Shown piece by piece: positions 44,673 to 56,302 of a stretch of DNA of 64,000 nt. Every line of letters begins with the position of its first letter. Positions within the stretch are counted from its first letter, which is position 1. A model generated the notes under the pieces. It was not told the DNA's origin and ran no database searches. It saw nothing but the letters and a program-made list of their open reading frames with translations. The stretch covers positions 1 to 64,000 of the forward strand of contig NZ_JAJCTH010000008.1 in the NCBI RefSeq assembly GCF_020594515.1. The letters are read 5' to 3'. Source of the stretch: Rhodoferax sp. U2-2l (GTDB lineage: Bacteria > Pseudomonadota > Gammaproteobacteria > Burkholderiales > Burkholderiaceae_C). Position numbers and translations under genes: made by a program.

Positions 44673-46097
44673 CTATTCCCCTTGCGCTTGTAGCTCTTTT
44701 TTGGAGAGCAGTTCAACCACCTTGGCGCTGACCGCGCCAATCGAGCCTGCGCCCATGCACAGCACCACATCGCCACCGCGCGCGTTGTCCGCAATGGTTT
44801 GCGGCAGGTCGGCCACGGCATCCACAAACACCGGCTCGATCTTGCCGGCCACGCGCAGCGCACGCGCCAGGCTGCGGCCATCTGCCGCCACGATGGGCGC
44901 CTCACCGGCGGCGTAGACCTCGGTCAGCAGCACGGCATCGGCCTGGGCGATGACCTTCACAAAGTCGTCAAAACAGTCGCGGGTGCGGCTGTAGCGGTGC
45001 GGCTGGAAGGCCAGCAGCAGGCGCCGCCCGGGAAAGGCGCCGCGCGCTGCTGCCAGCGTGGCCGCCATCTCGATGGGGTGATGACCGTAGTCGTCCACCA
45101 GGGTGAAGCTGCCGCCGTCTGCGGTGGGCATCTCGCCATAACGCTGGAAGCGTCGGCCCACGCCCTTGAAGTTGGCCAGCGCACGCAGCACCGCGTCGTC
45201 GGGCAGGCTCAGCTCCACCGCCACGGCAATGGCTGACAAGGCGTTGAGCACGTTGTGCCGACCCGGCAGGTTCAGCACCACGTCCAGATCGGGCATCACC
45301 AGGCCGTTGCGCCGCTGCACGGTGAACAACATCTGCCCGTCCACCGCACGCACATCCACCGCACGCACCTCGGCACCTTCTTCAAAGCCGTAGCTGGTGA
45401 CCGGGCAGGTCACTTGTGACACGATGGAACGCACCGCCGCGTCGTCGGTGCACAAAATGGCGGCGCCATAAAACGGCATGCGGTGCAGGAAGTCGACAAA
45501 GGCCTTTTTCAAGTTCTCAAAGTTGTGACCATAGGTTTCCATGTGGTCAGCGTCGATGTTGGTCACCACCGCCATCACCGGCAGCAGGTTCAAGAACGAC
45601 GCATCTGACTCGTCGGCTTCCACCACGATGTGGTCGCCCTGCCCCAGCCGCGCATTGGCGCCAGCGCTGTTCAAGCGCCCGCCAATCACAAAGGTCGGGT
45701 CCAGCCCGGCCTCGGCCAGCACACTGGCGACCAGGCTGGTGGTGGTGGTTTTGCCGTGGGTGCCGGCAATGGCAATGCCTTTTTTCAGCCGCATCAGCTC
45801 GGCCAGCATCAGCGCACGTGGCACCACCGGGATGCGGCTGTGCCGGGCCGCTTGCACCTCGGGGTTGTCGGCCTGCACGGCGGTGGACGTGACCACCGCA
45901 TCGGCACCATCGACATGGCTGGCGGCATGGCCGACAAACGTCTGGATGCCCAGGCTGGCCAGGCGCTGCAGCGTGGCGCTGTCGGACTGGTCGGAGCCGG
46001 AGATGGTGTATCCCAGGTTGAACAAAATCTCGGCAATGCCGGACATGCCAACGCCGCCGATACCGACAAAGTGAATGTGTTGAATAGCGTGTTTCAT
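44673..46097 (-). CDS. murC: UDP-N-acetylmuramate--L-alanine ligase
   Basis: 474 residues. The N-terminal Rossmann motif is [17 protein letters not shown] (~9-25). The ATP P-loop is [16 protein letters not shown] (~108-123), with [11 protein letters not shown] and [11 protein letters not shown] after it. It adds the first L-Ala to UDP-MurNAc. Its ATG overlaps the murG stop (ATGA). Confidence 0.97.
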   Translation of the reverse strand: MKHAIQHIHFVGIGGVGMSGIAEILFNLGYTISGSDQSDSATLQRLASLGIQTFVGHAASHVDGADAVVTSTAVQADNPEVQAARHSRIPVVPRALMLAELMRLKKGIAIAGTHGKTTTTSLVASVLAEAGLDPTFVIGGRLNSAGANARLGQGDHIVVEADESDASFLNLLPVMAVVTNIDADHMETYGHNFENLKKAFVDFLHRMPFYGAAILCTDDAAVRSIVSQVTCPVTSYGFEEGAEVRAVDVRAVDGQMLFTVQRRNGLVMPDLDVVLNLPGRHNVLNALSAIAVAVELSLPDDAVLRALANFKGVGRRFQRYGEMPTADGGSFTLVDDYGHHPIEMAATLAAARGAFPGRRLLLAFQPHRYSRTRDCFDDFVKVIAQADAVLLTEVYAAGEAPIVAADGRSLARALRVAGKIEPVFVDAVADLPQTIADNARGGDVVLCMGAGSIGAVSAKVVELLSKKELQAQGE

Positions 46098-47170
46098 CGG
46101 GCGAGTTCCTCACACGTGGCCACCATCTGGGGGGTGGCATCGAGTTTTTGCATTTTTTTGGCGGCCAGCGCTGTGTTCATCAGGGTCGGGCGGGTCATGT
46201 TGGACAGCCTGTCGGCCAGGCTTTGGGCGCTCAAGTCGCGCTGCTGCACCAGCCAGCCCGCGCCCTGGTCGACCAGAAAACGCGCGTTGTGCGTCTGGTG
46301 GTCGTCCACGGCCGCGGGGAACGGCACAAACAGCGCGGCGGCACCGACAGCGGCGATTTCGGTCACCGTGCTGGCGCCAGCGCGGCAGATGATCAGGTCG
46401 GCATCGGCAAAGGCTTGGGCGGTGTTGTCGATGAACGGCGTCAGCTCGGCGGCCACACCGGCTTGCGCGTAGTTGGCGCGCAAGGCATCAATCTGCTTGG
46501 CGCCGCTTTGATGCACGACGTTGGGGCGCTGCCCGGCGGGCATCAACGCCAGCGCCTGCGGCACGATCTCGTTGAGCGCTTTGGCCCCCAGACTGCCGCC
46601 CACCACCAGCAGCTTGAGCGGCCCGCTGCGCGTGGCAAAGCGCTCGGCCGGTGTAGGCAGGTTCAGAAACGCCGCGCGCAGCGGGTTGCCGACCCATTGG
46701 CCGCCTTTGACCACGTTCGGAAAGGCCGTGAAGACCCGGACCGCCACCTTGGCCAGCACCTTGTTGGCCAGGCCTGCCACCGAGTTTTGTTCATGCAGCA
46801 CCAGCGGCTTACCCAGCAGCACCGCCATCAGCCCGGCCGGGAAGGTGATGTAGCCGCCCAGGCCCACCACCACATCGGGCTTGACACGACGCAGCACCTG
46901 GAGGCTTTGCCAGAAGGCTTTGAGCAGACGCAGCGGCAACAGCGCGAGGGTGCGCAGGCCCTTGCCACGCAAGCCACCAAAGTCAATCGACTCAAAAGCA
47001 AAACCTTGCGGCGGCACCAACTGGCTTTCCATGCTGGGCGCGCCCGGCTGGCCACGGCCCCCGAGCCAGTGCACGCGCCAACCTTGTTCGCGCAGCGCCT
47101 GCGCCACCGCCAACCCCGGGAAGATGTGCCCGCCCGTGCCGCCAGCCATGATCAGGGCGCACTTGCTCAT
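46094..47170 (-). CDS. murG: UDP-GlcNAc:lipid I N-acetylglucosaminyltransferase
   Basis: 358 residues. GT28 signatures are [17 protein letters not shown] (~7-23), the lipid-acceptor loop [13 protein letters not shown] (~100-112), [15 protein letters not shown] and [20 protein letters not shown]. It completes lipid II on the inner leaflet. I choose the ATG at 47170, which overlaps the TGA of a 29-codon upstream mini-ORF and has GGAGG nine bases before it. A longer frame from 47296 is not protein-like. Confidence 0.97.
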   Translation of the reverse strand: MSKCALIMAGGTGGHIFPGLAVAQALREQGWRVHWLGGRGQPGAPSMESQLVPPQGFAFESIDFGGLRGKGLRTLALLPLRLLKAFWQSLQVLRRVKPDVVVGLGGYITFPAGLMAVLLGKPLVLHEQNSVAGLANKVLAKVAVRVFTAFPNVVKGGQWVGNPLRAAFLNLPTPAERFATRSGPLKLLVVGGSLGAKALNEIVPQALALMPAGQRPNVVHQSGAKQIDALRANYAQAGVAAELTPFIDNTAQAFADADLIICRAGASTVTEIAAVGAAALFVPFPAAVDDHQTHNARFLVDQGAGWLVQQRDLSAQSLADRLSNMTRPTLMNTALAAKKMQKLDATPQMVATCEELAR

Positions 47171-47256
47171 ACACGGCCTCCGTGCATCAGCCAGGCCGCT
47201 GCCGCGCCCTGCGGTGCTACGCACCGGGTTCCATTTTGGTGAAACAGAACCCTCAT
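47167..47256 (-). CDS. 29-codon mini-ORF created by duplication between ftsW and murG
   Basis: ATG at 47256-47254, TGA at 47169-47167. The peptide ends in MHGGRV, exactly as ftsW does, because a 22-bp block containing GGAGG and the start/stop overlap is duplicated 86 bp apart (47166-47187 and 47252-47273). Its ATG overlaps the ftsW stop and its stop overlaps the murG ATG, so coupling is preserved. It is probably a translational relay rather than a functional peptide. Confidence 0.5.
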   Translation of the reverse strand: MRVLFHQNGTRCVAPQGAAAAWLMHGGRV

Positions 47257-47286
47257 ACACGGCCTCCGTGCATGAGGGTTCTGTTT
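47242..47286. repeat. Hairpin over the ftsW stop codon
   Basis: Arms AAACAGAACCCTCAT (47242-47256) and ATGAGGGTTCTGTTT (47272-47286) are perfectly complementary. Five more pairs form after one mismatch, leaving a 3-base loop. The stem contains the ftsW stop, the GGAGG ribosome site and the mini-ORF start. No T-tract follows, so it is more likely to affect translation or mRNA stability than to terminate. Confidence 0.7.
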
Positions 47287-48527
47287 TCCTGATCAATCCG
47301 CAGCACCACCGCGATGGCAGCCAGGTTGATCAGGATGGCCGAGCCGCCATAACTCATCAGCGGCAAGGTCAGGCCCTTGGTAGGCAAGGCGCCGAGATTC
47401 ACGCCCATGTTGATGAAGGCCTGAAAGCCGACCCACACCGCCACCCCCTGCGCCACCAGCCCGGCAAACACGCGCTCCAGCGCAATCGCCTGGCGGCCGA
47501 TGTACATCATGCGGCGCACCATCCACAAAAACAGGCCGATCACCAGGATCACCCCGACCAGACCAAACTCCTCACCCAGCACCGCCAGCAAGAAGTCGGT
47601 ATGCGCCTCGGGCAGCCAGTTGAGTTTTTCCACGCTGCCACCCAGGCCGACACCAAAAATCTCACCCCGCCCGATGGCAATCAGCGAGTGGGTGAGCTGG
47701 TAACCCTTGGCCAGCGCATTGGTCTCGCTCCACGGGTCCAGGTAGGCAAAAATGCGCTCGCGGCGGAACTCGCTGGTGGCAATCATGGTGCCAAAGGCCA
47801 CCAGCAGCACCGCCACGATCAGGAAGAACATGCGGGCATTCACGCCGCCCAGGAACAAAATGCCCATGGCAATGATCGCAATCACCATGAAGGCGCCCAT
47901 GTCGGGCTCGGCCAGCAGCAGCACCCCCACCACCGCCACCGCCACGCCCATCGGCAGCACCGCGCGCAAGAAGCGCTCTTTCACGTCCATCTTGCGCACC
48001 ATGTAATTGGCGGCGTAGAGCAACACGGTGAACTTGACCAATTCAGAGGGCTGAAAACTCACCGGCCCAACGCTGATCCAGCGCCGCGCGCCATACACCT
48101 TTTTGCCAATACCGGGCACCAGCACCAGCACCAGCAGCACCAACGACGCCACAAACAACCACGGCGCGACCTTTTCCCAGGTGGACAGCGGCACCTGGTA
48201 GGCCAACAAGGCTCCGACGCTGGCGATGCCCAGCCACATCGTGTGCCGCACCAGAAAATAAGTCGGCGTGTACTGGGCAAAACGCGGGTTTTCCGGCAAG
48301 GCGATGGAGGCCGAATAAACCATCACCAGCCCCCACAACAGCAGCGTCACGGTGACCCAGAACAGCGGCTGGTCAAACCCCTGCGCGCGCAGCGGTGAGG
48401 CGCCCGTCGAAGCCAGGTGGGTCGCGCCCAGGCGCACCGGCAGCACGTCCCCCCCCGGCGCGGCCAACAGGCCACCACCGGCCCACTGCCGTAGGCGTTG
48501 CAGGAACGGGAGGCGTTCGCCGCTCAC
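47253..48527 (-). CDS. ftsW: Septal peptidoglycan polymerase FtsW (SEDS family)
   Basis: 424 residues with about ten membrane helices. SEDS motifs include [18 protein letters not shown] (~167-184), [20 protein letters not shown] (~287), [20 protein letters not shown] and [16 protein letters not shown] near the C-terminus. It polymerises glycan with FtsI at the septum. It overlaps the murD stop by 4 bp. The C-terminus, ending [10 protein letters not shown], lies within the duplicated block before murG. Confidence 0.97.
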   Translation of the reverse strand: MSGERLPFLQRLRQWAGGGLLAAPGGDVLPVRLGATHLASTGASPLRAQGFDQPLFWVTVTLLLWGLVMVYSASIALPENPRFAQYTPTYFLVRHTMWLGIASVGALLAYQVPLSTWEKVAPWLFVASLVLLVLVLVPGIGKKVYGARRWISVGPVSFQPSELVKFTVLLYAANYMVRKMDVKERFLRAVLPMGVAVAVVGVLLLAEPDMGAFMVIAIIAMGILFLGGVNARMFFLIVAVLLVAFGTMIATSEFRRERIFAYLDPWSETNALAKGYQLTHSLIAIGRGEIFGVGLGGSVEKLNWLPEAHTDFLLAVLGEEFGLVGVILVIGLFLWMVRRMMYIGRQAIALERVFAGLVAQGVAVWVGFQAFINMGVNLGALPTKGLTLPLMSYGGSAILINLAAIAVVLRIDQENRTLMHGGRV

Positions 48528-50125
48528 GCCTGCCCCTCCAGCACCACACCGGCGTCCAGCGCCAGGTCAGTCACGGCCTGCACAAACATTTTTGCGCGGT
48601 GCTCGTAGTTGTCAAACATGTCAAAACTGGCGCAGGCCGGGGACATCAGCACCGCGTCGCCCGCTTGCGCCTGGGCGGTCGCTTGTGTCACGGCGTCAAG
48701 CATCGAGGTGGCATCAAACAAGGGCACGCCAGTCTCAGCCAGCGCGGCGCGGATCAGCGGCGCGTCACGGCCGATCAGCACCACGGCGCGCACATACCGG
48801 CACACCGGCTCAGCCAACGGGGAGAAGTCCTGACCCTTGCCCTCGCCACCCAAAATCACCACCACCTTGCGGTCCGCACCCAGGCCCGTCAGGGCGGCCA
48901 CGGTGGCGCCCACATTGGTGCCTTTGCTGTCGTCGAAATACTCCACCGCGTTCAGCGTGCCGATCGGCTGCACCCGGTGCGGCTCACCGGTGTATTCGCG
49001 CAAACCGTACAACATCGGGGCCAGGGCGCAACCCGCGGCACTGGCCAGCGCCAAGCTTGAGAGGGCGTTGATGGCGTTGTGGCGACCCCGAATGCGCAAC
49101 GCGTCGGCGGGCATCAGGCGCTGGACGTGTAGCTCTTCAGCCACCTCGTTGCGCTTGCGTTTGGTCTCATCGGCGTCCAGCGCGCGCACCAGCCAGGTCA
49201 TGCCGTTGACGGTCTCGATGCCAAAGTCGCCCGGGCGCTGCGGCATGTCGCCACCAAACAGGATGCAATGGCGTGGCTGCGGCTTTTGGCCTTTGACTTT
49301 GGTCACTGGCGGCAACATCCGCATGACTTCGGCATCTTCGCGGTTGAGCACCATCAGGCCACTCTGGCCAAAGACGTGGCGCTTGGCCAACACGTAGGCT
49401 GCCATGGAGCCGTGCCAGTCCAGGTGATCCTGGCTGATGTTGAGCACGGCACCTGCCGTGGGCTCGAAACTGGTTTCACCGTCGAGCTGGAAGCTCGACA
49501 ACTCCAGCACCCAGACATCGGGCAGGTCGTTGGCATCCAGGTGTTGGGCCAGGGTGTCGAGCAAGGTGGGGCCGATGTTGCCCGCCACCGCCACCGTTTT
49601 GCCCGCGCGCGCCACCAGTTGCCCGGTGAGCGAGGTCACGGTGGTTTTGCCGTTGGTACCGGTGATGGCCAGCACGGCGGGGGCGTAGCCACGCTGGGCT
49701 TTCAGGTGCGCCAGCGCTTGCGCATACAAACCCAATTCGCCGGCGGCCCACAGCCCCATGGCTTGCGCCGCTTCAAACACGGGCGCCACGTCCGCCGGAC
49801 TCAGCCCTGGGCTCTTGAACACCGCGCGCACATCACTACCCACGACCAACGCCGCGTCGAACGCACCACCCACAAAACGTGCGCCAGGCACCTCTGTCTG
49901 CAATTTGCCCAGTTGCGGTGGCGCGCTGCGCGTATCGGCCACCGTGACCCGGGCACCACAACGCACGCACCAACGCGCCATCGCCAGGCCGGAGGCGCCC
50001 AGACCCAGGATCAGCACGTGTTGGTCTTGCAGGTAGTTCATGCCGTCGCCGGACTGCGCCAAAACGACGTCACCCCCCTCGGGCGGCGGCGTGGTCGATG
50101 GCACGGGAAACGTGGGGGTCGTCAT
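48524..50125 (-). CDS. murD: UDP-N-acetylmuramoylalanine--D-glutamate ligase
   Basis: 533 residues. It has [20 protein letters not shown] (~37-56), P-loop [16 protein letters not shown] (~153-168), the middle domain with [15 protein letters not shown], and C-terminal [16 protein letters not shown] and [17 protein letters not shown]. It adds D-Glu. The first 28 residues are an extra proline-rich stretch; M29 (50041) is an alternative start, but neither has a clear ribosome site. The chosen ATG is 4 bp after the mraY stop. Confidence 0.96.
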   Translation of the reverse strand: MTTPTFPVPSTTPPPEGGDVVLAQSGDGMNYLQDQHVLILGLGASGLAMARWCVRCGARVTVADTRSAPPQLGKLQTEVPGARFVGGAFDAALVVGSDVRAVFKSPGLSPADVAPVFEAAQAMGLWAAGELGLYAQALAHLKAQRGYAPAVLAITGTNGKTTVTSLTGQLVARAGKTVAVAGNIGPTLLDTLAQHLDANDLPDVWVLELSSFQLDGETSFEPTAGAVLNISQDHLDWHGSMAAYVLAKRHVFGQSGLMVLNREDAEVMRMLPPVTKVKGQKPQPRHCILFGGDMPQRPGDFGIETVNGMTWLVRALDADETKRKRNEVAEELHVQRLMPADALRIRGRHNAINALSSLALASAAGCALAPMLYGLREYTGEPHRVQPIGTLNAVEYFDDSKGTNVGATVAALTGLGADRKVVVILGGEGKGQDFSPLAEPVCRYVRAVVLIGRDAPLIRAALAETGVPLFDATSMLDAVTQATAQAQAGDAVLMSPACASFDMFDNYEHRAKMFVQAVTDLALDAGVVLEGQA

Positions 50126-50129
50126 TTTT

Positions 50130-51308
50130 TCAACGCAGCTTCAGGGTGGTCAGGCCCACCAGGCACAGCAGCATGGTGATGATCCAGAAGCGCACCACCA
50201 CTTGCGTTTCTTTCCAGCCGGATTTCTCAAAATGGTGGTGCAGCGGCGCCATCTTCAGCAGGCGCTTGCCGCTACCAAAACGTTTCTTGGTGTATTTGAA
50301 GTAGGTCACTTGCATCATCACCGAGATGGCTTCGGCCACAAAAATGCCGCCCATGATGGCCAGCACAATCTCTTGGCGCACGATGACCGCAATGGTGCCC
50401 AGCGCACCGCCGAGCGCCAGCGCCCCCACGTCGCCCATGAACACCTGCGCCGGGTGGGTGTTGAACCACAAAAACGCCAGCCCGGCGCCGCTCATGGCCG
50501 CGCAAAAAATCATCAACTCACCCGCGCCTGGGATGTGCTGCAAAAACAGGTAGCGGGCAAATACCGCGTTGCCGGTCACGTAGGCAAAAATGCCCAGGCA
50601 GGCCCCCACCATCACCACCGGCATGATGGCCAGGCCGTCCAGCCCGTCGGTCAGGTTTACCGCGTTGCTGGACCCCACAATCACCAGATAGGTCAAGATG
50701 ACAAAGCCCAGCACACCCAGCGGGTAGCTGATTTCCTTGAAAAACGGCACCATCAGCCCGGCCTTGGGCGGCAAATTCAAATCGAAGCCGGACTGCACCC
50801 AGCTGAAAAACAGTTCCAGCACCCGGGCGTTGGAGTTTTCGGAAATCGAGAACACCAGGTACAGCGCCGCCACCAGGCCAATCAGCGATTGCCACAGGTA
50901 TTTTTCCTTGGACGGCATGCCTTCGGGGTCTTTGTTGACCACCTTGCGCCAGTCATCCGCCCAGCCAATGGCACCAAAACCCAGCGTCACCAGCAGCACG
51001 ATCCACACGAACCGGTTGCTCCAGTCAAACCACAGCAGGGTCGAGAGGGCAATGCTCAGCAAAATCAGCACCCCACCCATGGTCGGCGTGCCGCTTTTGA
51101 CGTGGTGCGACTCCATGCCGTAACCACGGATCGGCTGGCCGATCTTGAGCGCGGTCAGACGGCGGATCACCCACGGACCCGCGGCGATGCCCATCAGCAG
51201 CGCGGTCATGGCGGCCATCACCGCACGGAAGGTCTGGTACTGGAACACGCGCAAAAAGCCCAGATCGGGCGAGAGCGTTTGCAGCCATTGAGCCAGCCAG
51301 ATCAGCAT
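50130..51308 (-). CDS. mraY: Phospho-MurNAc-pentapeptide transferase
   Basis: 392 residues with ten membrane helices. Active-site motifs are [10 protein letters not shown] (Asp pair, ~115), [10 protein letters not shown] (~218) and [14 protein letters not shown] (~346-359). It makes lipid I on undecaprenyl phosphate at the inner membrane. Its start overlaps the murF stop by 7 bp. Confidence 0.98.
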   Translation of the reverse strand: MLIWLAQWLQTLSPDLGFLRVFQYQTFRAVMAAMTALLMGIAAGPWVIRRLTALKIGQPIRGYGMESHHVKSGTPTMGGVLILLSIALSTLLWFDWSNRFVWIVLLVTLGFGAIGWADDWRKVVNKDPEGMPSKEKYLWQSLIGLVAALYLVFSISENSNARVLELFFSWVQSGFDLNLPPKAGLMVPFFKEISYPLGVLGFVILTYLVIVGSSNAVNLTDGLDGLAIMPVVMVGACLGIFAYVTGNAVFARYLFLQHIPGAGELMIFCAAMSGAGLAFLWFNTHPAQVFMGDVGALALGGALGTIAVIVRQEIVLAIMGGIFVAEAISVMMQVTYFKYTKKRFGSGKRLLKMAPLHHHFEKSGWKETQVVVRFWIITMLLCLVGLTTLKLR

Positions 51309-52726
51309 GACGCCTCCTGCCTGGCTTGCGCGGCGGCAACAACGGCGTCCACCACCCGCTCCATTTTCATGAAACGCGAGCCCTTGACCAGCAGACTGGC
51401 CACAACGGGCAATTCAGCCAGCACGGCCTGTTGTAAATCAGCCATCTCGGCACATACCTTCACATTGTCAAATTTCATCGCTGCCCGCGCGGATTCCACG
51501 CCAGTCACAAACACGTGTTCGATCCGTTGCGCTTGCGCCTGGGCCAGCGCCTCGGCATGGAACTGCGGCCCCTGGTCGCCCACCTCGCCCATGTCGCCCA
51601 GCACCAGCAGGCGCGGCCCCGGCAGCGCCGCCAGCACATCGATGGCGGCACGCACCGAGTCGGGGTTGGCGTTGTAGGTGTCGTCCACCACGGTGAGGCT
51701 GCGACCCGCCAGCGTGACCTGCAGCGCCCGGCTGCGGCCCTTGACTGGCTCAAAGCCGCTCAAACCTGCGGTAATCGCCGCGGGAGCCACACCGGCCGCC
51801 AGCGCACAGGCCACAGCCGCCAGCGAGTTTTTGACGTTGTGTGCGCCCGCAATGTGCAGGCGGTAGCGCAACTCGCCAGCAGGCGTGGCGGCGCACACCT
51901 GCCAGGCCGCGTCTTGCCAATCGGCCTGTAAGGCGTACACCTCGGCATCCGCCCGAGCCGTCTCGGCAAAACGCAGCACCCGGCGCGGGCCTGCCAGCTC
52001 AGTCCAGACCGCGCTGTACGCATCGTCTGCCGGGAACACCGCCACACCATCAGTCGGCAAGGCGCTGATCACGGCACCGTTTTCCTCGGCCACCGCCTGC
52101 ACGGTCTGCATGAATTCGAGGTGCTCGCGCTGTGCGTTGTTGACCAGCGCCACGGTGGGCTGGGCGACAGCGGCCAACGTGGCAATTTCACCGGGATGGT
52201 TCATGCCCAGTTCCACCACCGCGAGGCGGTGCTCAGGCGCCAGGCGCAGCACCGTCAGTGGCACACCAATGTCGTTGTTCAGGTTGCCTTGCGTGGCCAG
52301 CGCCGCATCACCCTGCGCGGCACGCAGGATGGCCGCGATCATCTGCGTCACCGTGGTTTTGCCGTTACTGCCGGTCACGGCGATCAGCGGCAGGGTGAAC
52401 TGCGCGCGGTAATGGGTGGCCAGCTGCGCCAGCGCCAGCCGGGCATCGGGCACCACCAGACCGGGCAAACCGGCTTGCGCCAGCTGCGCGGCCGCGTTGT
52501 CGCCCTGGCCAATGGCTGCCACGGCGCCTTTGGCTTTGGCTTCAGCCAGGAAGGCATTGGCGTCAAAACGCTCACCGCGCAGCGCCACAAACAGGTCGCC
52601 TGGCTGCAGCGTGCGGGTGTCGGTGTGCACACGGTCGATCGCCAGTTCGGGCAGATCATCCAGCCCGACCGGTTGCGCGGGGGCCAGCCAGTGGGCAACT
52701 TGCTGGAGGGTCATGCGGGGACTCAT
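51302..52726 (-). CDS. murF: UDP-MurNAc-tripeptide--D-Ala-D-Ala ligase
   Basis: 474 residues. The N-terminal substrate domain has [20 protein letters not shown]. The P-loop is [17 protein letters not shown] (~115-131), followed by [14 protein letters not shown] and the C-terminal [17 protein letters not shown], typical of MurF. It finishes the UDP-MurNAc pentapeptide. Its ATG overlaps the murE stop (4 bp). Confidence 0.97.
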   Translation of the reverse strand: MSPRMTLQQVAHWLAPAQPVGLDDLPELAIDRVHTDTRTLQPGDLFVALRGERFDANAFLAEAKAKGAVAAIGQGDNAAAQLAQAGLPGLVVPDARLALAQLATHYRAQFTLPLIAVTGSNGKTTVTQMIAAILRAAQGDAALATQGNLNNDIGVPLTVLRLAPEHRLAVVELGMNHPGEIATLAAVAQPTVALVNNAQREHLEFMQTVQAVAEENGAVISALPTDGVAVFPADDAYSAVWTELAGPRRVLRFAETARADAEVYALQADWQDAAWQVCAATPAGELRYRLHIAGAHNVKNSLAAVACALAAGVAPAAITAGLSGFEPVKGRSRALQVTLAGRSLTVVDDTYNANPDSVRAAIDVLAALPGPRLLVLGDMGEVGDQGPQFHAEALAQAQAQRIEHVFVTGVESARAAMKFDNVKVCAEMADLQQAVLAELPVVASLLVKGSRFMKMERVVDAVVAAAQARQEASC

Positions 52727-54243
52727 GCCGTCGCTCCGCTGGCGGTGCGCCGGGCCAGCGCCTGCCTGACTTGCGCCATGTCCGAAAACGGCAAACGTTG
52801 ACCAGCGATCTCCTGGTAATCCTCATGGCCCTTGCCTGCCACCAGCACCACATCGGCCGCAGCGGCTTGCGCCACCACCTGCGCGATGGCCGCGGCACGA
52901 TCGGACTCCACCATCACCGTCGGCACGCCGGTCATGCCCAGCAGGATCTGGCTGATGATGGCGTCCGGTGCCTCGCTGCGCGGGTTGTCGCTGGTCACCA
53001 TCTGGCGCTGGGCGTGCCCGGTGGCCATGGCGCCCATCAGCGGGCGCTTGCTGGTGTCGCGGTCGCCGCCGCAGCCAAACACACACCAGAGCTGGCCGCC
53101 GCGCTGAGCAGCCACTGGCTGGAGTGCGTCCAGCGCCTTGGCCAAAGCATCCGGGGTGTGGGCGTAATCCACCGCCACCAGCGGCTGGCCCGGCACATGG
53201 ACACACTCCATGCGCCCCGGCACCGGCGTCAGGGCTGAACACGCATCCGCAGCGTCCTGCAGCGGCACGCCCAGTGTGCGCATCGCGGCGATCACCCCCA
53301 GCAGATTGGACACGTTGTAGTCACCCAGCAGCTGGGTGGTCAGTTGTACGGACTGGGCGCCCTCCACCACCTGGAAACAGGCACCGCCACGGCTGTAATC
53401 GACCGACTGCGCCTGCAGCCGCGCCCGGTTGCCGGCGCCCGCTTGCATCGACACCGTCCAGACATCCGGCGCCTCTTGCTGGGCACGCCCCGTCAGACTT
53501 TGCGCCAGCTCCAGACCATACGGGTCGTCCACGTTGATCACCGCAGCGCGCAACCCCGGCCAGGCAAACAGCCGGGTCTTGGCTTGCCAATAGGCTTCCA
53601 TACTGCCGTGGTAATCCAGATGGTCTTGCGTCAGGTTGGTCAAGACGGCGGTGTGGATCTGCGTGCCGTCGATCCGGTGTTCCTCGATACCGATGGACGA
53701 GGCCTCCATCGCACAGGCGTGGACACCTCGCGCCACAAATCCGGCCAACCCGGCCTGCAAGGCCACCGGGTCGGGCGTGGTCAGGCCGGTGCTCACCACC
53801 TCGGGCGGGATGCCAATGCCCAAGGTGCCCACCACCCCGCACGGCATGGGCGCCGGGTGCTTCAGGTTGGACAGCGCCTGCGCCAGCCACCATGCGGTGG
53901 AGGTTTTACCGTTGGTGCCGGTCACGGCCAGCAGGCGCAGCGCCTGGCTGGGCTGGCCAAAGTAGTGACTCGCCACCGGCCCGCTGGCGGCTTTCAAACC
54001 CGCATAAGTGGCCACACGCGGGTCGTCAAAACCAAACGCTTCCACACCGTCCTGCTCCACCAGGCAGGCGGCGGCACCGGCGGCCAGGGCCGCCGCCACG
54101 TGGGCACGGGCATCCACCGCGGCCCCCGGCCCGGCCAGAAAACCGTCACCCGGCTGCAGCTTGCGGCTGTCGGTGCACAGGGTGCCGGTGACCTGGGTCT
54201 GCAGCCAGTGGGCGGCTTCCAACGGGGTAGGCAATTGCAGCAT
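52723..54243 (-). CDS. murE: UDP-MurNAc-L-Ala-D-Glu--meso-diaminopimelate ligase
   Basis: 506 residues from MLQLPTPLEA. P-loop AVTGTNGKTSTAWWLA (~108-123); TQDHLDYHGSMEAYW; and, near 415, TSDNPRSEAPDAII, whose DNPR motif selects meso-diaminopimelate rather than lysine. The start shares one base with the ftsI stop (TGATG); a long upstream extension of the same frame is out-of-frame ftsI sequence. Confidence 0.97.
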   Translation of the reverse strand: MLQLPTPLEAAHWLQTQVTGTLCTDSRKLQPGDGFLAGPGAAVDARAHVAAALAAGAAACLVEQDGVEAFGFDDPRVATYAGLKAASGPVASHYFGQPSQALRLLAVTGTNGKTSTAWWLAQALSNLKHPAPMPCGVVGTLGIGIPPEVVSTGLTTPDPVALQAGLAGFVARGVHACAMEASSIGIEEHRIDGTQIHTAVLTNLTQDHLDYHGSMEAYWQAKTRLFAWPGLRAAVINVDDPYGLELAQSLTGRAQQEAPDVWTVSMQAGAGNRARLQAQSVDYSRGGACFQVVEGAQSVQLTTQLLGDYNVSNLLGVIAAMRTLGVPLQDAADACSALTPVPGRMECVHVPGQPLVAVDYAHTPDALAKALDALQPVAAQRGGQLWCVFGCGGDRDTSKRPLMGAMATGHAQRQMVTSDNPRSEAPDAIISQILLGMTGVPTVMVESDRAAAIAQVVAQAAAADVVLVAGKGHEDYQEIAGQRLPFSDMAQVRQALARRTASGATA

Positions 54244-55976
54244 CAGAACGACTCCTCGACCAACTCGGTCACCACCTGGGGCACCACCGTCATGTCCGGG
54301 GCAATGCCCAGCACCCGCAGCGTTTGCTGCACGGTTTGGCTGAAAACGGGGGCCGCCGTCACGCCACCAAAATACTTGCCATTGCTGGGCTCGTCGATCA
54401 TCACCGCCACCGCAATGCGCGGCGCGTCGATGGGTGCCAACCCGGCAAAAACGCCGCGGTACTTTTTGGAGGCATAACCTTTGCCTTCCTGCTTGTGGGC
54501 GGTGCCGGTTTTGCCACCCACCGAATACCCCATGGTCTGCGCCATGGTCGCGGTGCCGCCAGGGAGGGTGACCAGGTGCAGCATGTGGCGCACATCGCGG
54601 GCCACTTTGGCCTTGAAGACGGGTTGGCCGACGGGCGGCTCGGTGACTTTGAGCATGGACAGCGGCACCAGATCGCCGTCGCGGCCAAACACGGTATAGG
54701 CATGGGCCAGCTGCATCAGGCTCACCGACAGGCCGTAGCCGTAGCTCATGGTGGCCTGCTCGATCGGCCGCCAGGCCTTGTAGGGCCGCAGCCGCCCACT
54801 CACCGCGCCGGGGAAAGGCACCTGCGGCTTCTGGCCAAAACCGACACTGCTGTACATCTCCCACATGGCGCGCGCGGGCATCTGCATGGCGACCTTCACC
54901 GTGCCCACGTTGCTGGACTTCTGGATCACCTCGGTCACGCTGAGCGTGCTGTAGGCGTGCGAGTCTGAAATGGTCGAGTTGCCGATGCTGATGCGCCCCG
55001 GTGCGGTTTGAATGGGGGTCTGTGGTGTGACCCGCCCGCTGTCCATGGCCAGCCCGATGATGAAGGGCTTCATGGTGGAGCCGGGCTCAAAACTGTCGGT
55101 CAAGGCCCGGTTGCGCAGCTGCTCACCACTGAGGTTTTGCCGTTTGTCGGGCACATAGCTGGGGTAGTTGGCCAGCGCCAGCACCTCGCCAGTGACCACG
55201 TCGAGCACCACCACGCTGCCAGCCTTGGCCTTGTGTTGCAACACCGCCTCTTTGACGGTCTGGTAGGCGAAAAACTGCACCTTGCTGTCGATGCTGAGCT
55301 GCAGATCGCGACCGTCCACCGGCGCAATCTCATCCCCCACGGCTTCCACCACCCGGCCCATGCGGTCCTTGATGACGCGGCGCGAGCCGTTGCGCCCGCC
55401 CAGATCGGTGTTGAAGGTCAGCTCCATCCCCTCCTGACCCTTGTCCTCCACATTGGTGAAGCCCACCACGTGGGCCACCGCCTCACCCTCGGGGTACTGG
55501 CGCTTGTATTCCTTGCGCTGGTAGACGCCTTTGATCTTCAGCGCCTCAATCTGCTTGCCGACCGACTCGTCCACCTGGCGTTTGAGCCAGACAAAGGTCT
55601 TGTCCTCGTCCTGCAACTTCTTGTTTAACTCGGGCAGCGACATGCCCAGCAGCTTGGCCAGTTTTTGGAGTTGCTCCGGGTCACGGTCCACATCTTCGGG
55701 GATGGCCCAGATGCTGGGCACCGGGATGCTGGACGCCAAAATCACACCGTTGCGGTCCAGAATGCGCCCGCGGTTGGCCGGCAGTGCCAGCGTGCGGGCA
55801 AAACGCACCTCACCCTGGCGCTGGAAAAAATCGTTGCCAATGACCTGGATGTACACCGCGCGAGCGGCCAAGCCCACAAAGGCCAACGCAATGGCGGCCA
55901 CGATGAACTTGCTGCGCCACACCGGCGTCGGGCTGGCCAGCAGTGGACTGGAGTGGTAGGCAATGCTGCGGCTCAT
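54243..55976 (-). CDS. ftsI: Septal transpeptidase FtsI (PBP3)
   Basis: 577 residues. An N-terminal membrane anchor (FIVAAIALAFVGLAARAVYI) and a pedestal domain (RGRILDRNGVILASS) are followed by the penicillin-binding domain with all three motifs: STMKPF (~300), KSSNVG (~355) and GGKTGTAHK (~490). It cross-links septal peptidoglycan with FtsW. It overlaps ftsL by 4 bp. Confidence 0.97.
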   Translation of the reverse strand: MSRSIAYHSSPLLASPTPVWRSKFIVAAIALAFVGLAARAVYIQVIGNDFFQRQGEVRFARTLALPANRGRILDRNGVILASSIPVPSIWAIPEDVDRDPEQLQKLAKLLGMSLPELNKKLQDEDKTFVWLKRQVDESVGKQIEALKIKGVYQRKEYKRQYPEGEAVAHVVGFTNVEDKGQEGMELTFNTDLGGRNGSRRVIKDRMGRVVEAVGDEIAPVDGRDLQLSIDSKVQFFAYQTVKEAVLQHKAKAGSVVVLDVVTGEVLALANYPSYVPDKRQNLSGEQLRNRALTDSFEPGSTMKPFIIGLAMDSGRVTPQTPIQTAPGRISIGNSTISDSHAYSTLSVTEVIQKSSNVGTVKVAMQMPARAMWEMYSSVGFGQKPQVPFPGAVSGRLRPYKAWRPIEQATMSYGYGLSVSLMQLAHAYTVFGRDGDLVPLSMLKVTEPPVGQPVFKAKVARDVRHMLHLVTLPGGTATMAQTMGYSVGGKTGTAHKQEGKGYASKKYRGVFAGLAPIDAPRIAVAVMIDEPSNGKYFGGVTAAPVFSQTVQQTLRVLGIAPDMTVVPQVVTELVEESF

Positions 55977-56302
55977 TTCACCCGCCCCATGCTCACGGGG
56001 TTGGCCGCGGCCACGGCGTCCGCAGGACCGGTCGCACCTGGCGTGTAGGCCACATAAGCGGTGATGGCCGGGTTGGCCGGGCGCATCTGCAGGCGCGATT
56101 TGGCCAGGCCCTCAATCCGCGCCGAGGTTGCCTGGGCCCGCTTTTCCACCTGCAGGCGTTCGTGGTCCACTTCCAGCTTGTGGGCTTGCGCCCGCGCCCG
56201 GTCCAACTCAGAAAACAGGCGGCGCGACTCGTACTGCACATTCACCAGGTACAGCGCGCTGAGCACCACCCCCAACAGCAACACCAGGTTCATGCGCATC
56301 AT
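55973..56302 (-). CDS. ftsL: Cell division protein FtsL
   Basis: 109 residues. One membrane helix ([20 protein letters not shown]) is followed by a leucine-zipper-like coiled coil ([20 protein letters not shown]) and a conserved tail ([17 protein letters not shown]). It partners FtsB and FtsQ and activates FtsWI. The start overlaps the rsmH stop (ATGA); the ATG at 56293 is an alternative. Confidence 0.93.
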   Translation of the reverse strand: MMRMNLVLLLGVVLSALYLVNVQYESRRLFSELDRARAQAHKLEVDHERLQVEKRAQATSARIEGLAKSRLQMRPANPAITAYVAYTPGATGPADAVAAANPVSMGRVK

